64,000 nucleotides of DNA, taken from assembly GCF_002285795.1 (NCBI RefSeq), contig NZ_CP022961.1, positions 6,266,001 to 6,330,000 of the forward strand, read 5' to 3'. The DNA is from Plantactinospora sp. KBS50 (lineage in GTDB: Bacteria; Actinomycetota; Actinomycetes; Mycobacteriales; Micromonosporaceae). Shown piece by piece: positions 1-8,687 of this stretch. The first letter of the stretch is position 1; the number at the start of each line of letters is the position of its first letter. The notes beneath the pieces were generated by a model. It was not told the DNA's origin. It worked only from the letters and a program-made list of their open reading frames with translations, and made no database searches. The position numbers were made by a program, and so were the translations under genes.

Positions 1-147
1 CGCCGCGAGCACCCGGGCCATCCGGCGTGCCCGGCGGGTGCGGGCGAGGTCGGTCTCGCCCGGCAGCACCGGCCCGGCCGGCTCGGTGCCGGCCCGCTCG
101 TCCTGCCCACGTCGCGCCGCCCGCCGTTGCCCGTGCTGATCGTCCAC
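1..147 (-). CDS. nth: Endonuclease III (partial, N-terminus only)
   Basis: The first 49 codons of a leftward gene that leaves the window. The translation is a basic, disordered leader followed by ETDLARTRRARRMARVLAA, the usual beginning of the HhH-GPD fold in actinobacterial endonuclease III (DNA glycosylase/AP lyase for oxidised pyrimidines). GTG is chosen as start because a -10-like TAGGCT lies 7 nt upstream, giving a leaderless message. nth next to crp is conserved in Actinobacteria, which supports the call. The Fe-S cluster and catalytic Lys/Asp lie outside the window, so identity rests on the N-terminus and context. Confidence 0.6.
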   Translation of the reverse strand, partial: MDDQHGQRRAARRGQDERAGTEPAGPVLPGETDLARTRRARRMARVLAA

Positions 148-186
148 GCCGGTCAGCCTACGTCGCGGGCCGGACATCCCCGCGGG

Positions 187-1350
187 TCAGCCCGTGGTGG
201 CGGGCGTGATCCGGCCGCCGGTGTCCAGCCGCGCGCCGGTGGACGGGAAGTCGGCCTGGGTGACCTGCCGGATCAGGGCCAGCCCCTGACCGCCGTCGTC
301 CGGCACCGGACGCCCGGCGGTGTTGAGCTTGGTGGAGGTGAACGACCCGCCGTCCCACGTACCGTCGGGCTTGAGGGAGACCTTGAGGATCCCCGCCTGG
401 CCGAGCCGGCCGGACCTGGACAGCGTGCCGCTGCCCCCGGCGAAGTTGCCCAGGCTGTAGGCGATCAGCCTGCCCTGGTAGAACTCCATGGCCCGCAGCA
501 CGTGCGGGCCGTGCCCCACCACGAGGTCGGCACCGGCGTCGATCACGGCGTGCGCGAAGGCGATCGGATCACCCCGGTTCTCCCCCAGGAACATCTCGGT
601 GCCCGGCTTGACGTGGATCTTGTCGGATCCCTCGGCGCCCATGTGCACCTGCACCACCACCAGATCCGCCGCCTCGTCGGCCTTGCGGACCAGATCGGCG
701 GCGGCGGTCAGGTTCAGCGAGCTGTTGTTCCACGCGTACGGCGAGAAGCCGAGCACGGCGATCTTGACCTGGCCGACGGTGAGCACGGTGATCTCGCCGG
801 GCGCCCCGGTGTGCTTGAGCCCCTGCTCGGTCAGCGCCGCGCTGGTGTTGCGGTATCCGGCCGCGCCGTAGTCGTTGCCGTGGTTGTTGGCCTGGTTCAG
901 CACCGTGAAGCCGGCATCCGCCAGGTGCTTGGCGTACCCGGGCGGGACGCGGAACTGGTGGCAGCCGCTGGAGTTGGCGCCGCACTTGGCCGTGCCCGTG
1001 TCGTCGGTCAGCGGCTCCTCGAGGTTGCCCATCACCACGTCGGCGGCCAGGGCCTTGCGTACCGGGGTGAAGAAGTCCTTGCCGCCGTCGGCCGGCAACC
1101 GGCCGGGGGCGCTGCCCATCACGATGTCGCCGGTGGCCGAGAGCGAGACGGTGCGGGGCGCCGCGCTGGCCGTGCGGCCGGGTGACGGGGAGCCGGCGAC
1201 GGCCTGCCCCGGCTCCCACCGCGCGGCGGGGTCCTCGCCGCCGCACGCGGCGACCGCGAGCAGCAGCCCGGGCAGGGCGGCAAGTGCCGCCAGCCGGCGC
1301 CGGCGGGGCCGGGCGCGGCGCGCTGCGGTGCACTGCGGGTACGCGGACAT
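187..1350 (-). CDS. CapA/PgsA-family lipoprotein (metallophosphoesterase-like)
   Basis: A 387-aa protein with an Arg-rich N-terminus, hydrophobic segment and lipobox AVAAC (Cys about residue 36), so a predicted surface lipoprotein. Mature-part motifs are those of the CapA/poly-gamma-glutamate synthesis family: SATGDIVMG, NLEEPLTD, NQANNHGNDYG, VVQVHMGAEG, and GHGPHV followed by SLGNF, which together form a binuclear-metal phosphoesterase-like site. The family is linked to capsule or cell-wall polymer synthesis but biochemistry is unclear. ATG at 1350 is preferred because it puts the signal peptide at the N-terminus; an in-frame ATG at 1374 would add 8 residues. Same strand as nth and cbiZ. 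Confidence 0.85.
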   Translation of the reverse strand: MSAYPQCTAARRARPRRRRLAALAALPGLLLAVAACGGEDPAARWEPGQAVAGSPSPGRTASAAPRTVSLSATGDIVMGSAPGRLPADGGKDFFTPVRKALAADVVMGNLEEPLTDDTGTAKCGANSSGCHQFRVPPGYAKHLADAGFTVLNQANNHGNDYGAAGYRNTSAALTEQGLKHTGAPGEITVLTVGQVKIAVLGFSPYAWNNSSLNLTAAADLVRKADEAADLVVVQVHMGAEGSDKIHVKPGTEMFLGENRGDPIAFAHAVIDAGADLVVGHGPHVLRAMEFYQGRLIAYSLGNFAGGSGTLSRSGRLGQAGILKVSLKPDGTWDGGSFTSTKLNTAGRPVPDDGGQGLALIRQVTQADFPSTGARLDTGGRITPATTG

Positions 1351-1495
1351 CGGCGCAGACCCTACCCGGGGCATCGCCGTACCCGCAGTCCGGCCGCCGG
1401 GCGACCGGCCGGCGGCCGGACCGCCGTCGCCCCGGTGCCGGTCGCCGCCGTCGGTCGGGCCGGTCGCCGCCGTCGGTCGGGCCGGTCGCCGCCGC

Positions 1496-2341
1496 TCAGT
1501 CCGCCCGGCCGTCCCGGTCGCCGGTCGCCGGCCGGTCCGACCAGGGCAGGGTGGACGCCGCGCCACCCGCGCGGACGGCCCGGTGCACGGCCCGGGCCAG
1601 CGGTGCGCCGTACCGGGAGCGGGGACCCCCGTACGCCTCGACCGGCCCGTCCGGCGCGCAGAGCACGGTGACCGCGTCGGTGGCGGTGCCGGTGGCCGGC
1701 AGGCCCAGCTCCCACAGCGCCTGCGCCTTGGCCTCGGTGGCGGTGGCCACGGCGTTCACCAGCGCGGCGGCGGACAGCCGGGCGGGCACCAGCGCGACGA
1801 TATTGACGGTGCCGACCCGCGGCGCCACCGGTGCGGGCCTGCCGGGGGCGGACGCGTCGCCGGAGCCGGCCCGCCGCACCGACGGCGACGACGACGGCGA
1901 CGACGGCGACGGCGACGACGGCGACGGCGACGACGGCGACGGCGACGACGGCGACGGCGACGGGCCAGCCGGCCGCGGTTGGCCCTTCGGCGTGCCGTCG
2001 GTGCCGGCCGCCCAGATCGGGCTGCCGAGCCCGACCGTGGCCCAGACCCGCACCCCGGCCTCGGCCGCCGGCACCACCTCGGCCACGTCCACCCCGGTCA
2101 GGTGTCCGATTCCGGGGCCGGACAGGTCCAGCCCCGCGGCCAGCTCGGCCAGGTGGCGGTCCGGGTCGTCCCGGTCGTAGGACATCGGCACGGTCGCGTT
2201 GAGCACCCAGTGCCGGCGGCCGAGGCCGCCGCCCAGCGGTGCGGAGCTGACCGCCGGCAGGCCGGTCGCGGCCCGCCAGACCAGCAGGGGTACGTCCCGG
2301 CCGCCCTCGGCCCGGACGGTCAGCACGGGTTCGGACAGCAC
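1496..2341 (-). CDS. cbiZ: Adenosylcobinamide amidohydrolase (CbiZ) with Ser/Pro repeat insert
   Basis: 281 aa. Motifs WVLNATVPMSYDRDDP, GVDVAEVVP, GVRVWATVGLGSPIWAA, GTVNIVALVPARLS and EAKAQALWELG..ATGTATDAV follow the CbiZ family, which cleaves the aminopropanol arm of (pseudo)cobinamide to give adenosylcobyric acid for corrinoid salvage. Between the two conserved halves (about residues 125-155) is an insert of repeated PSPSS, encoded by a 15-bp minisatellite. No other cob/cbi gene is nearby. GTG start at 2341; divergent from crp with a 254-bp shared upstream region, in which no cobalamin riboswitch was recognised. Confidence 0.85.
   Translation of the reverse strand: MLSEPVLTVRAEGGRDVPLLVWRAATGLPAVSSAPLGGGLGRRHWVLNATVPMSYDRDDPDRHLAELAAGLDLSGPGIGHLTGVDVAEVVPAAEAGVRVWATVGLGSPIWAAGTDGTPKGQPRPAGPSPSPSSPSPSSPSPSSPSPSSPSSSPSVRRAGSGDASAPGRPAPVAPRVGTVNIVALVPARLSAAALVNAVATATEAKAQALWELGLPATGTATDAVTVLCAPDGPVEAYGGPRSRYGAPLARAVHRAVRAGGAASTLPWSDRPATGDRDGRAD
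1881..1963. repeat. 15-bp minisatellite inside cbiZ
   Basis: About five near-perfect copies of a 15-bp unit (GACGACGGCGACGGC on the + strand), in frame with cbiZ on the opposite strand and adding PSPSS units. The unit is a multiple of three, so copy-number change keeps the frame. Confidence 0.9.
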
Positions 2342-2595
2342 GGGTCGACCCTACGGCCGGGCCGGCGCGCCGCGGCCGCGGGCCGGTTCGCCGGGCGGAC
2401 GGCACCCGAGGTTGGTCGGTAGGGGTGGAAAGGGTGGATGATGGGCGCTGAGATCGACTTACGGGTTCGGCGCCACCTCCCCATTAGCGGGGGTGCGGCT
2501 CCGAATACTGCTCACGTGCGCCTAGACTGGCGGCGCGCGGCGATCTACGGCCGGCCGGACCGGCCGACGGACGGCACGTGCAGCGGAGGTGCGCG

Positions 2596-3273
2596 ATGGA
2601 CGAGGTGTTGGCCCGCAGCGGGATCTTCCAGGGCGTCGACCCGGAGGCGGCCGAGGCGCTCGCCAAGGAGATGGAGACGATCGACGTCCGCAAGGGCGAA
2701 GTCGTCTTCAACGAGGGCGAACCGGGCGACAGCCTCTACATCCTGCTCAGCGGGAAGATCAAGGTGGGTCGCCGGGCGGCGGACGGGCGGCAGAACCTGA
2801 TCGCCGTGATGGGCCCGTCGGACATGGTGGGCGAATTGTCGCTGTTTGACCCGGGTCCGCGTACCGCCACGGCCACCGCGGTCACCGACACCCGGCTCGT
2901 CCGGCTGCGCAAGCAGGCACTGCGGCCCTGGCTGACCAACCGGCCGGAGATCGCCGAGCAGCTGCTCCGGGTGCTCGCCCGCAGGCTGCGCCGGACGAAC
3001 GACTCGCTCGCCGACCTGATCTTCACGGACGTCCCGGGCCGGGTCGCGAAGAACCTGCTCCAGATGGCCGGCCGGTTCGGCACCCGGGACGGCGGCGTGC
3101 TGCGGGTGACCCACGACCTCACCCAGGAGGAGATCGCCCAGCTGGTCGGCGCCTCCCGGGAGACCGTGAACAAGGCGCTCGCCGACTTCGCCTCGCGCGG
3201 CTGGCTCCGGCTGGACGGCAAGAGCATCATCATCCTCGACCCCGAGCGGCTGGCCCGGCGCGCCCGCGTCTGA
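2596..3273 (+). CDS. crp: cAMP receptor protein, Crp/Fnr family
   Basis: 225 aa, nearly the same length as mycobacterial CRP and very similar by eye. The N-terminal cyclic-nucleotide domain (about 10-120) has [21 protein letters not shown] and the phosphate-binding cassette [17 protein letters not shown] with the Arg-Thr pair that holds cAMP. A long dimer helix ([18 protein letters not shown]) and a C-terminal winged helix with recognition segment [20 protein letters not shown] follow. ATG at 2596 is preceded by GGAGG; an upstream in-frame codon at 2578 lacks a site. TAGACT about 60 bp upstream is a possible -10. A predicted adenylate cyclase lies 15 kb away. Confidence 0.95.
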   Translation: MDEVLARSGIFQGVDPEAAEALAKEMETIDVRKGEVVFNEGEPGDSLYILLSGKIKVGRRAADGRQNLIAVMGPSDMVGELSLFDPGPRTATATAVTDTRLVRLRKQALRPWLTNRPEIAEQLLRVLARRLRRTNDSLADLIFTDVPGRVAKNLLQMAGRFGTRDGGVLRVTHDLTQEEIAQLVGASRETVNKALADFASRGWLRLDGKSIIILDPERLARRARV

Positions 3274-3379
3274 GCCGTACCCCGGGGGCGTGCGTCCGAG
3301 CCGTACGGCGGGCGCGGGACCTTCTGCCATCAGCTAACAACCTCGACGCGGGCCACCGCCGGCCGGCACGGTGGTGCCC

Positions 3380-4123
3380 ATGCTGAACACCGTCGCCGTG
3401 CTGTCGGACATCCACGGGTCGCTTCCCGCGCTGGAGGCCGTGCTGGCCGAACCGGACGTCGCGGCGGCCGAGGCCATCGTGCTGACCGGGGACATCGCCG
3501 CCGGACCCCAGCCGGTCGAGGTGCTCGACCGGCTCGCCGGCCTCGGTGACCGGGCGCACTGGGTGAACGGCAACGCCGACCGCGAACTCGTGGCGGCCCG
3601 CGCCGGCCGGGAGCCGCCGTACCCCGAGTCGAGGTGGGCCGCGACGCAGCTGCGCGACGACCACCTGGCCCGGCTGGCGGCGCTGCCGCCGAGCGTCACG
3701 CTGCCGGTGCACGGCCTCGGCCCGGTGCTGTTCTGCCACGCCACGCCCCGGGACGACGAGGAGGTCGTGCTGGTCGACACCCGGCTGGAGCGGTGGACGG
3801 AGGTGCTCGCCGGCGTTGCGGACGAGGTGCGCACGGTGGTCTGCGGGCACACCCACATGGCGTTCGTCCGGCTGGTGGACCGCCGGTTGATCGTGAACCC
3901 GGGCAGTGTGGGCATGCCGTACGGGCCGGCCGCCGCGCACTGGGCGCTGCTCGGCCCCGGGGTGCAGTTGCGCCGTACCGAGTTCGACCTGGACGCGGCG
4001 TGCGCCCGGATCGCCGCCGAGTCCGGCTTCCCCGGCGCCGCCGACTGGGCCGACGAGTACGTCCGGGCGCGCAACAGCGACCGGGACGCCCTGATCGCCT
4101 TCGGGCCGCGGGACGGTCGCTGA
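3380..4123 (+). CDS. Calcineurin-like metallophosphoesterase (YfcE/MJ0936 type)
   Basis: 247 aa, cytoplasmic, single domain. Metal-ligand motifs appear in order: SDIHGS, LTGDIAAG, NGNADRE, CHATPRDD, GHTHM and NPGSVGMP, as in the MJ0936/YfcE phosphodiesterases, whose physiological substrates are mostly unknown. ATG at 3380 is chosen because the fold begins directly after it (TVAVLSDIHG). It sits between crp and the TetR gene on the same strand, without close coupling to either. Confidence 0.85.
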   Translation: MLNTVAVLSDIHGSLPALEAVLAEPDVAAAEAIVLTGDIAAGPQPVEVLDRLAGLGDRAHWVNGNADRELVAARAGREPPYPESRWAATQLRDDHLARLAALPPSVTLPVHGLGPVLFCHATPRDDEEVVLVDTRLERWTEVLAGVADEVRTVVCGHTHMAFVRLVDRRLIVNPGSVGMPYGPAAAHWALLGPGVQLRRTEFDLDAACARIAAESGFPGAADWADEYVRARNSDRDALIAFGPRDGR

Positions 4124-4170
4124 CCCGGCTCCGGCCGGCCGGGAAACCGAGACGGGAACCCCGACAGAAA

Positions 4171-4188
4171 AAACAGTCTTGACTGTTT
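4171..4188. promoter_or_regulatory. 18-bp perfect palindrome, probable TetR operator
   Basis: AAACAGTCTTGACTGTTT is a perfect inverted repeat (8-bp arms, 2-bp centre) and an A/T-rich island in a GC-rich region. It ends 25 bp before the TetR-family GTG start and contains TTGACT, which fits a -35 box with a leaderless start at 4214. Binding by the adjacent regulator would block this promoter. The operator role is inferred from position and symmetry. Confidence 0.75.
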
Positions 4189-4213
4189 GTTTCGTGGCCG
4201 GCAGGCTGGCACC

Positions 4214-4842
4214 GTGCCGGCCACCCGGGTTCCCCAGCAGGAGCGCAGCCGGGCCACCCAGGCCCGGCTGCTGGAGGCGACGATCGAGACCCTGGTCGAG
4301 CGCGGCTGGTCGGGGACCACGACCACGGTGGTGGCAGCCCGGGCCGGCGTGTCCCGGGGCGCGCAACTGCACCACTACCCACCCGGGCCGCGCTGGTGAC
4401 GGCCGCGGTCCAGCACCTCGCCGAGCGCCGGGCCACCGAGATCCGGACCGAGGCCGCGGCGCTGCCGCCCGGCCCCGACCGGCCGGGCCGGGTGATCGAC
4501 ATGCTCGCCGCCCTGTTCACCAGCCCGCTCTTCGCGGCCGCCCTCGAACTGTGGGTGGCCGCCCGCACCGACCCCGAGCTGCGGACCGCGCTGGTCCCGC
4601 TGGAGGCGCGGGTCGGCCGCGAGATGCACCGGCTCACCGTCGAGCTGCTCGGTGCCGACGAGCGGATCCCCGGCGTACGGGAAACCGTGCAGGCCACCCT
4701 CGACCTGCTGCGCGGCCTCGGCGTGGCCAGCCTGCTCTCCGACGACTCCGCCCGGCGGAACGCCCTGCTGGCGGTCTGGAAACGCCAGCTCGCCGCGGTG
4801 CTGGAGGCCGCGCCGCCGACCGGGCCGCGGCCCAACCCCTGA
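4214..4842 (+). CDS. TetR/AcrR-family regulator (frameshifted at about 4378)
   Basis: The N-terminal part (QERSRATQARLLEATIETL..TTTVVAARAGVSRGAQLHHYP) is a standard TetR helix-turn-helix. The frame then ends after PPGPRW. Adding one base in the CCC at 4378-4380 restores HHYP-TRAALVTAAVQHLAERR and joins the C-terminal ligand domain (GPDRPGRVIDML..LWVAARTDPELRTAL..) to the stop at 4842. As written the gene is broken, but both halves are well preserved, so a consensus error or very recent mutation is likely. GTG at 4214 is chosen (leaderless; palindrome just upstream). It probably represses the downstream acyl-CoA operon, which starts 14 bp after it. Confidence 0.8.
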
Positions 4843-4856
4843 TCCGAGAGGTGCCC

Positions 4857-5726
4857 ATGGTCGACCTGGAACCCCTGCTGGCGGACCTGGCCGCCGAGTC
4901 CGCCGAGCTGGACGCGCTGGTCGCCGCGCTGCCGGCCGACCGCTGGTCGCTGCCCACCCCGGCACCCGGCTGGAGCATCGCGCACCAGATCGCCCACCTG
5001 ACCTGGACCGACCACGTCGCCCGGCTCGCCGCGACCGACCCGGACGCCTTCTTCGCGTCCATCTCCCGGGCCGCCACCGACCCGGACGGCTTCGTCGACC
5101 GTGGCGCCGAGGAGTTCCTCGCCCCACCGGCCGAGCTGCTGGAGCGCTGGCGGGCCACCCGGTCCGCGCTGGCCGCGGCGCTCACGGCCGTGCCGGCGGG
5201 CGAGCGGATGCCCTGGTACGGCACCCGGATGTCGGCCGCGTCGATGGCCACCGCGCGGATCATGGAAACCTGGGCGCACGGGCAGGACGTCGCCGACACC
5301 CTCGGCGTGACCCGCGCACCCACCGACCGGCTGCGGCACGTGGCCTACCTCGGCACCCGGACCCTCGGGCACAGCTTCGCCGCACACGGCCGGCCGCTAC
5401 CCGACGTACCGGTCCGGGTGGAGCTGACCGGGCCGGACCCGGCGGCGCCGGCCTGGGCCTGGGGGCCGGCGGACGCCGCGGACCGGGTGACCGGGCCGGC
5501 GCTGGACTTCTGCCTGCTGGTGACCCGCCGCCGGCACCGCGCGGACCTCGCGCTGGCGGCCACCGGGCCGGTCGCCGACGCCTGGCTGGACATCGCCCAG
5601 GCCTTCGCCGGACCGCCCGGCGCGGGCCGGGAACCGAACGCGCCGGGTCCCGGCCAACAACCCGCCGCGCCGGGTCCCGACCGGCAACCGGCCGCCGACG
5701 GTACGCCGGGAGCGGTCCACAGGTGA
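4857..5726 (+). CDS. TIGR03084-family protein (DinB/maleylpyruvate-isomerase-like fold)
   Basis: 289 aa. An N-terminal four-helix MDMPI/DinB-type domain has PAPGWSIAHQIAHLTWTD, followed by MPWYGTRMSAASMATARIMETWAHGQDVADTLG; the His residues (HQIAH, WAHGQD) fit the metal site of this superfamily. The C-terminal part (ADLALAATGPVADAWLDIAQAFAG) matches the second domain of TIGR03084 proteins, and a Pro-rich tail follows. Function is undetermined; such proteins often sit beside AtuA and acyl-CoA carboxylase genes. Start ATG has GAGAGG 5 bp upstream. The 3' end overlaps the next start by 4 bp (GTGA), so translation is coupled. Confidence 0.8.
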   Translation: MVDLEPLLADLAAESAELDALVAALPADRWSLPTPAPGWSIAHQIAHLTWTDHVARLAATDPDAFFASISRAATDPDGFVDRGAEEFLAPPAELLERWRATRSALAAALTAVPAGERMPWYGTRMSAASMATARIMETWAHGQDVADTLGVTRAPTDRLRHVAYLGTRTLGHSFAAHGRPLPDVPVRVELTGPDPAAPAWAWGPADAADRVTGPALDFCLLVTRRRHRADLALAATGPVADAWLDIAQAFAGPPGAGREPNAPGPGQQPAAPGPDRQPAADGTPGAVHR

Positions 5727-7489
5727 GCGGGCCGCTGCGGATCGGCAACGCCTCCGGCTTCTACGGGGACCGCTTCGCCGCCTGGCGGGAGATGCTCGAC
5801 GGCGGCGACCTGGACGTCCTGACCGGCGACTACCTGGCCGAGCTGACCATGGTGATCCTCGCCCGGGACCGGCTCGGCGACCCGGCCCTCGGCTACGCCC
5901 GCACGTTCCTGCGCCAGCTGGAGGGCTGTCTCGGCACGGCAGCCGAGCGCGGCGTCCGGATCGTGACGAACGCCGGCGGGCTGAACCCGGCCGGCCTGGC
6001 CGACGCGCTGCGGGCGCTGGTCGACCGGCTCGGCCTGCCGCTGCGGGTCGGGTACGTCACCGGCGACGCGGTCGAGCGGCCCGAGGCGCTCGCCGCGAAC
6101 GCCTACCTGGGCGCCTTCGGAATCGCGGCCTGTCTGCGGGCCGGCGCCGACATCGTGGTGACCGGCCGGGTGACCGACGCCTCGCTGCTGGTCGGGCCGG
6201 CAGCCGCGCACTTCGGCTGGCGGGACAGCGACCTCGACGCGCTGGCCGGCGCCACCGTGGCGGGACATCTGATCGAGTGCGGCGCGCAGGTGACCGGCGG
6301 CAACTTCAGCTTCTTCACCGAACTGCCCGACCGCGGCCGGCGGCCCGGCTTCCCGATCGCCGAGGTGCACGCCGACGGCTCCTCGGTGATCACCAAGCAC
6401 GCCGGCACCGGGGGTGCGGTCACCGTCGAGACGGTGACCGCACAACTGCTCTACGAGATCGACGGACCCGGCTACCTCGGCCCGGACGTGACCGCCCGGT
6501 TGGACACCGTCCGCCTGGCGCCGGCCGGCCCGGACCGGGTACGCGTCAGCGGCGTCCGCGGCACCCCGCCGCCGGAAACCCTGAAGGTCGGGGTGGCGAG
6601 CCTGGGCGGCTACCGCAACGGGATGACGTTCGTGCTCTGCGGGCTGGACATCGAGGCGAAGGCGGAGCTGGTCCGGGCCCAGTTGACCGACGCGGTCGGC
6701 GCGCCGGGGTTGGAGTTCACCCTGGCCCGCACCGACCATCCGGACGCCGCCGAGACCGAGGTGGCGAGCGCGCTGCTGCACGTGAACCTGCGGTCGGCGG
6801 AGCCGAAGCGGGCCGGGCGGGCGTTCTCGGCGGCGGCCGTGGAACTGGCCCTGGCCTCGTACCCGGGCTGCACCCTGACCACCCCGCCCGGCGACGCCCG
6901 GCCGTACGGCGTCTTCACCGCCGAGCACGTGCCGCAGGAATCGGTGCGGCACGTGGCGGTGCTGCCGGACGGCGACCGGCGACACATCCCACCGCCGGCC
7001 GGGACCACACCGGCCGGGACCACACCGCCGGCGACTGCGCTGCCGGCCGGGACCACGCCGGCCGGGACCGCGCCGGCGGCGACGGGGCCGGCCGGTCCGG
7101 CGCCGGTCGGCGGTCCACCGGGCGGCCCGCCGGCGGCCACGGACCCGTCGCGGTCGCGCGCCCGGCGCGGGCCGCTCGGTGAGCTGGTCGGCGCGCGTTC
7201 CGGGGACAAGGGTGGCGACGCGAACCTCGGGGTGTGGGCGCGCAGCGACCCGGCGTACGCCTGGCTGCGCGGCTGGCTGACCACCGACCGGCTGCGCGAG
7301 CTGCTGCCGGAGACCGCCGAGCTGGCCATCGACCGCCACGAGCTGCCCAACCTGCGGGCGGTGAACTTCGTGCTGCGCGGCCTGCTCGGCGCGGGGGTGA
7401 GCGCCTCCACCCGGTTCGACCCGCAGGCCAAGGCGCTCGGCGAACTGCTCCGGTCCCGCGTCGTCGACCTGCCGGAGGTGCCGGGATGA
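5723..7489 (+). CDS. AtuA-family protein (DUF1446) with fused C-terminal AtuA-like domain
   Basis: 588 aa. Residues about 1-430 form the DUF1446/AtuA core: RIGNASGFYGDR at the start, LAELTMVILARDR, GVRIVTNAGGLNP, ADIVVTGRVTDASLL, GHLIECGAQVTGGNF. A linker of Pro/Ala/Thr repeats (PAGTTPAGT type, about 430-480) leads to a small C-terminal domain (GELVGARSGDKGGDANLGVWAR..NLRAVNFVLRGLLGAG) that is a separate protein in some bacteria. AtuA is required for acyclic terpene (citronellol/geraniol) use in Pseudomonas but its reaction is not established. GTG start overlaps the upstream stop; its own stop overlaps the next ATG (ATGA). Confidence 0.85.
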   Translation: MSGPLRIGNASGFYGDRFAAWREMLDGGDLDVLTGDYLAELTMVILARDRLGDPALGYARTFLRQLEGCLGTAAERGVRIVTNAGGLNPAGLADALRALVDRLGLPLRVGYVTGDAVERPEALAANAYLGAFGIAACLRAGADIVVTGRVTDASLLVGPAAAHFGWRDSDLDALAGATVAGHLIECGAQVTGGNFSFFTELPDRGRRPGFPIAEVHADGSSVITKHAGTGGAVTVETVTAQLLYEIDGPGYLGPDVTARLDTVRLAPAGPDRVRVSGVRGTPPPETLKVGVASLGGYRNGMTFVLCGLDIEAKAELVRAQLTDAVGAPGLEFTLARTDHPDAAETEVASALLHVNLRSAEPKRAGRAFSAAAVELALASYPGCTLTTPPGDARPYGVFTAEHVPQESVRHVAVLPDGDRRHIPPPAGTTPAGTTPPATALPAGTTPAGTAPAATGPAGPAPVGGPPGGPPAATDPSRSRARRGPLGELVGARSGDKGGDANLGVWARSDPAYAWLRGWLTTDRLRELLPETAELAIDRHELPNLRAVNFVLRGLLGAGVSASTRFDPQAKALGELLRSRVVDLPEVPG

Positions 7490-8685
7490 GCCTGGTGGAC
7501 ACCCCGGAGCGCCGGCAGCTACGCGAGCTGACCCGATCCTTCACCCGCCGCGAGGTGCTGCCGCACCTGTCCGACTGGGAACGGGCCGGCGAGGTGCCCC
7601 GCGCGCTGCACCGGAAGGCGGCCGAGCTGGGTCTGCTCGGGATCGGCTTTCCGGAGAAGGTCGGCGGCAGCGGCGGGGACCTGCTCGACTCCATCGTGGT
7701 GACCGAGGAGCTGATCCGGGCCGGCGGCTCGTCCGGCCTGGTGGCGGCGCTGTTCACGCACGGCATCGCGCTGCCGCACATCGTCGCGGCGGCCGGCGCC
7801 GGTCCCGGACTGCCCGCCCCGGCCCGCATCCGGCCCGCCGTCGGCAGCCCGCGGGCCGCGGACCTGGTCGACCGGTACGTCCGACCCACCCTGGCCGGGG
7901 AGAAGATCGGCGCGCTGGCGATCACCGAGCCGGGCGGCGGTTCCGACGTGGCCGCCGTGCACACCACGGCCCGGCTGGACGGCGAGCACTACGTGGTGAA
8001 CGGCACGAAGACGTACATCACCAGCGGGATCCGGGCCGACTTCGTCACGGCCGCGGTCAGCACCGGCGTGGCCGGCGGCGGTCCCGTGTCGCTGCTGGTC
8101 ATCGACAGGGGCCTGCCCGGCTTCACGGTGGGGCCGCCGCTGAGCAAGATGGGCTGGCACTGCTCGGACACCGCCGAGCTGTCCTTCGTGGATGTCCGGG
8201 TGCCGGTGGCCAACCTGGTCGGGCCGGCCGACACCGGCTTCCTGCAGATCATGCAGCACTTCGCCAGCGAGCGGCTGGGCCTGGCCACCAGCGCGTACGC
8301 GACCGCCCAGCGCTGCCTGGAGCTGACGATCACCTGGTGCCGGGACCGGCACACCTTCGGCCGGGCGCTGGCCAGCCGGCAGGTGGTCCGGCACCGGCTC
8401 GCCGAGATGGCCACCGTCACCGAGGCGGCCCGCAGCTACGTACACGATGTGGCGGCCCGGGTGGCGGCCGGGCAGCCGCTGGTGGCCGAGGTGGCGATGG
8501 CCAAGAACGTGGCGGTGGCCGCCTGCGACCGGGTGGTGGACGACGCGGTGCAACTGCACGGCGGCTTCGGCTACCTGCGCGACGCCGAGGTCGAGCGGCA
8601 CTACCGGGACGCCCGGATCCTCGGCATCGGCGGCGGCACCACCGAGATCATGAACGAGATCATCGCGAAGGGGCTGGGGATCTGA
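7486..8685 (+). CDS. Acyl-CoA dehydrogenase, isovaleryl-CoA-dehydrogenase-like
   Basis: 399 aa, full-length FAD enzyme of acyl-CoA alpha,beta-oxidation. FAD/substrate motifs ALAITEPGGGSDVAAV and VNGTKTYITSGIRADF are present; the C-terminal signature is RILGIGGGTTEIM, where the Glu used as base by medium/short-chain enzymes (YEGT) is Gly. A Glu in ASERLGLA (helix G) lies where isovaleryl-CoA and long-chain dehydrogenases carry the base, so a branched acyl-CoA substrate is plausible. ATG overlaps the AtuA-family stop (ATGA) and the carboxyltransferase starts 2 bp after this stop, consistent with one mRNA. Confidence 0.9.
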   Translation: MSLVDTPERRQLRELTRSFTRREVLPHLSDWERAGEVPRALHRKAAELGLLGIGFPEKVGGSGGDLLDSIVVTEELIRAGGSSGLVAALFTHGIALPHIVAAAGAGPGLPAPARIRPAVGSPRAADLVDRYVRPTLAGEKIGALAITEPGGGSDVAAVHTTARLDGEHYVVNGTKTYITSGIRADFVTAAVSTGVAGGGPVSLLVIDRGLPGFTVGPPLSKMGWHCSDTAELSFVDVRVPVANLVGPADTGFLQIMQHFASERLGLATSAYATAQRCLELTITWCRDRHTFGRALASRQVVRHRLAEMATVTEAARSYVHDVAARVAAGQPLVAEVAMAKNVAVAACDRVVDDAVQLHGGFGYLRDAEVERHYRDARILGIGGGTTEIMNEIIAKGLGI

Positions 8686-8687
8686 GC

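Noticed and set aside
2342-2595. Cobalamin riboswitch upstream of cbiZ
   Set aside because: No B12-box-like sequence was found in the cbiZ-crp intergenic region on either strand.
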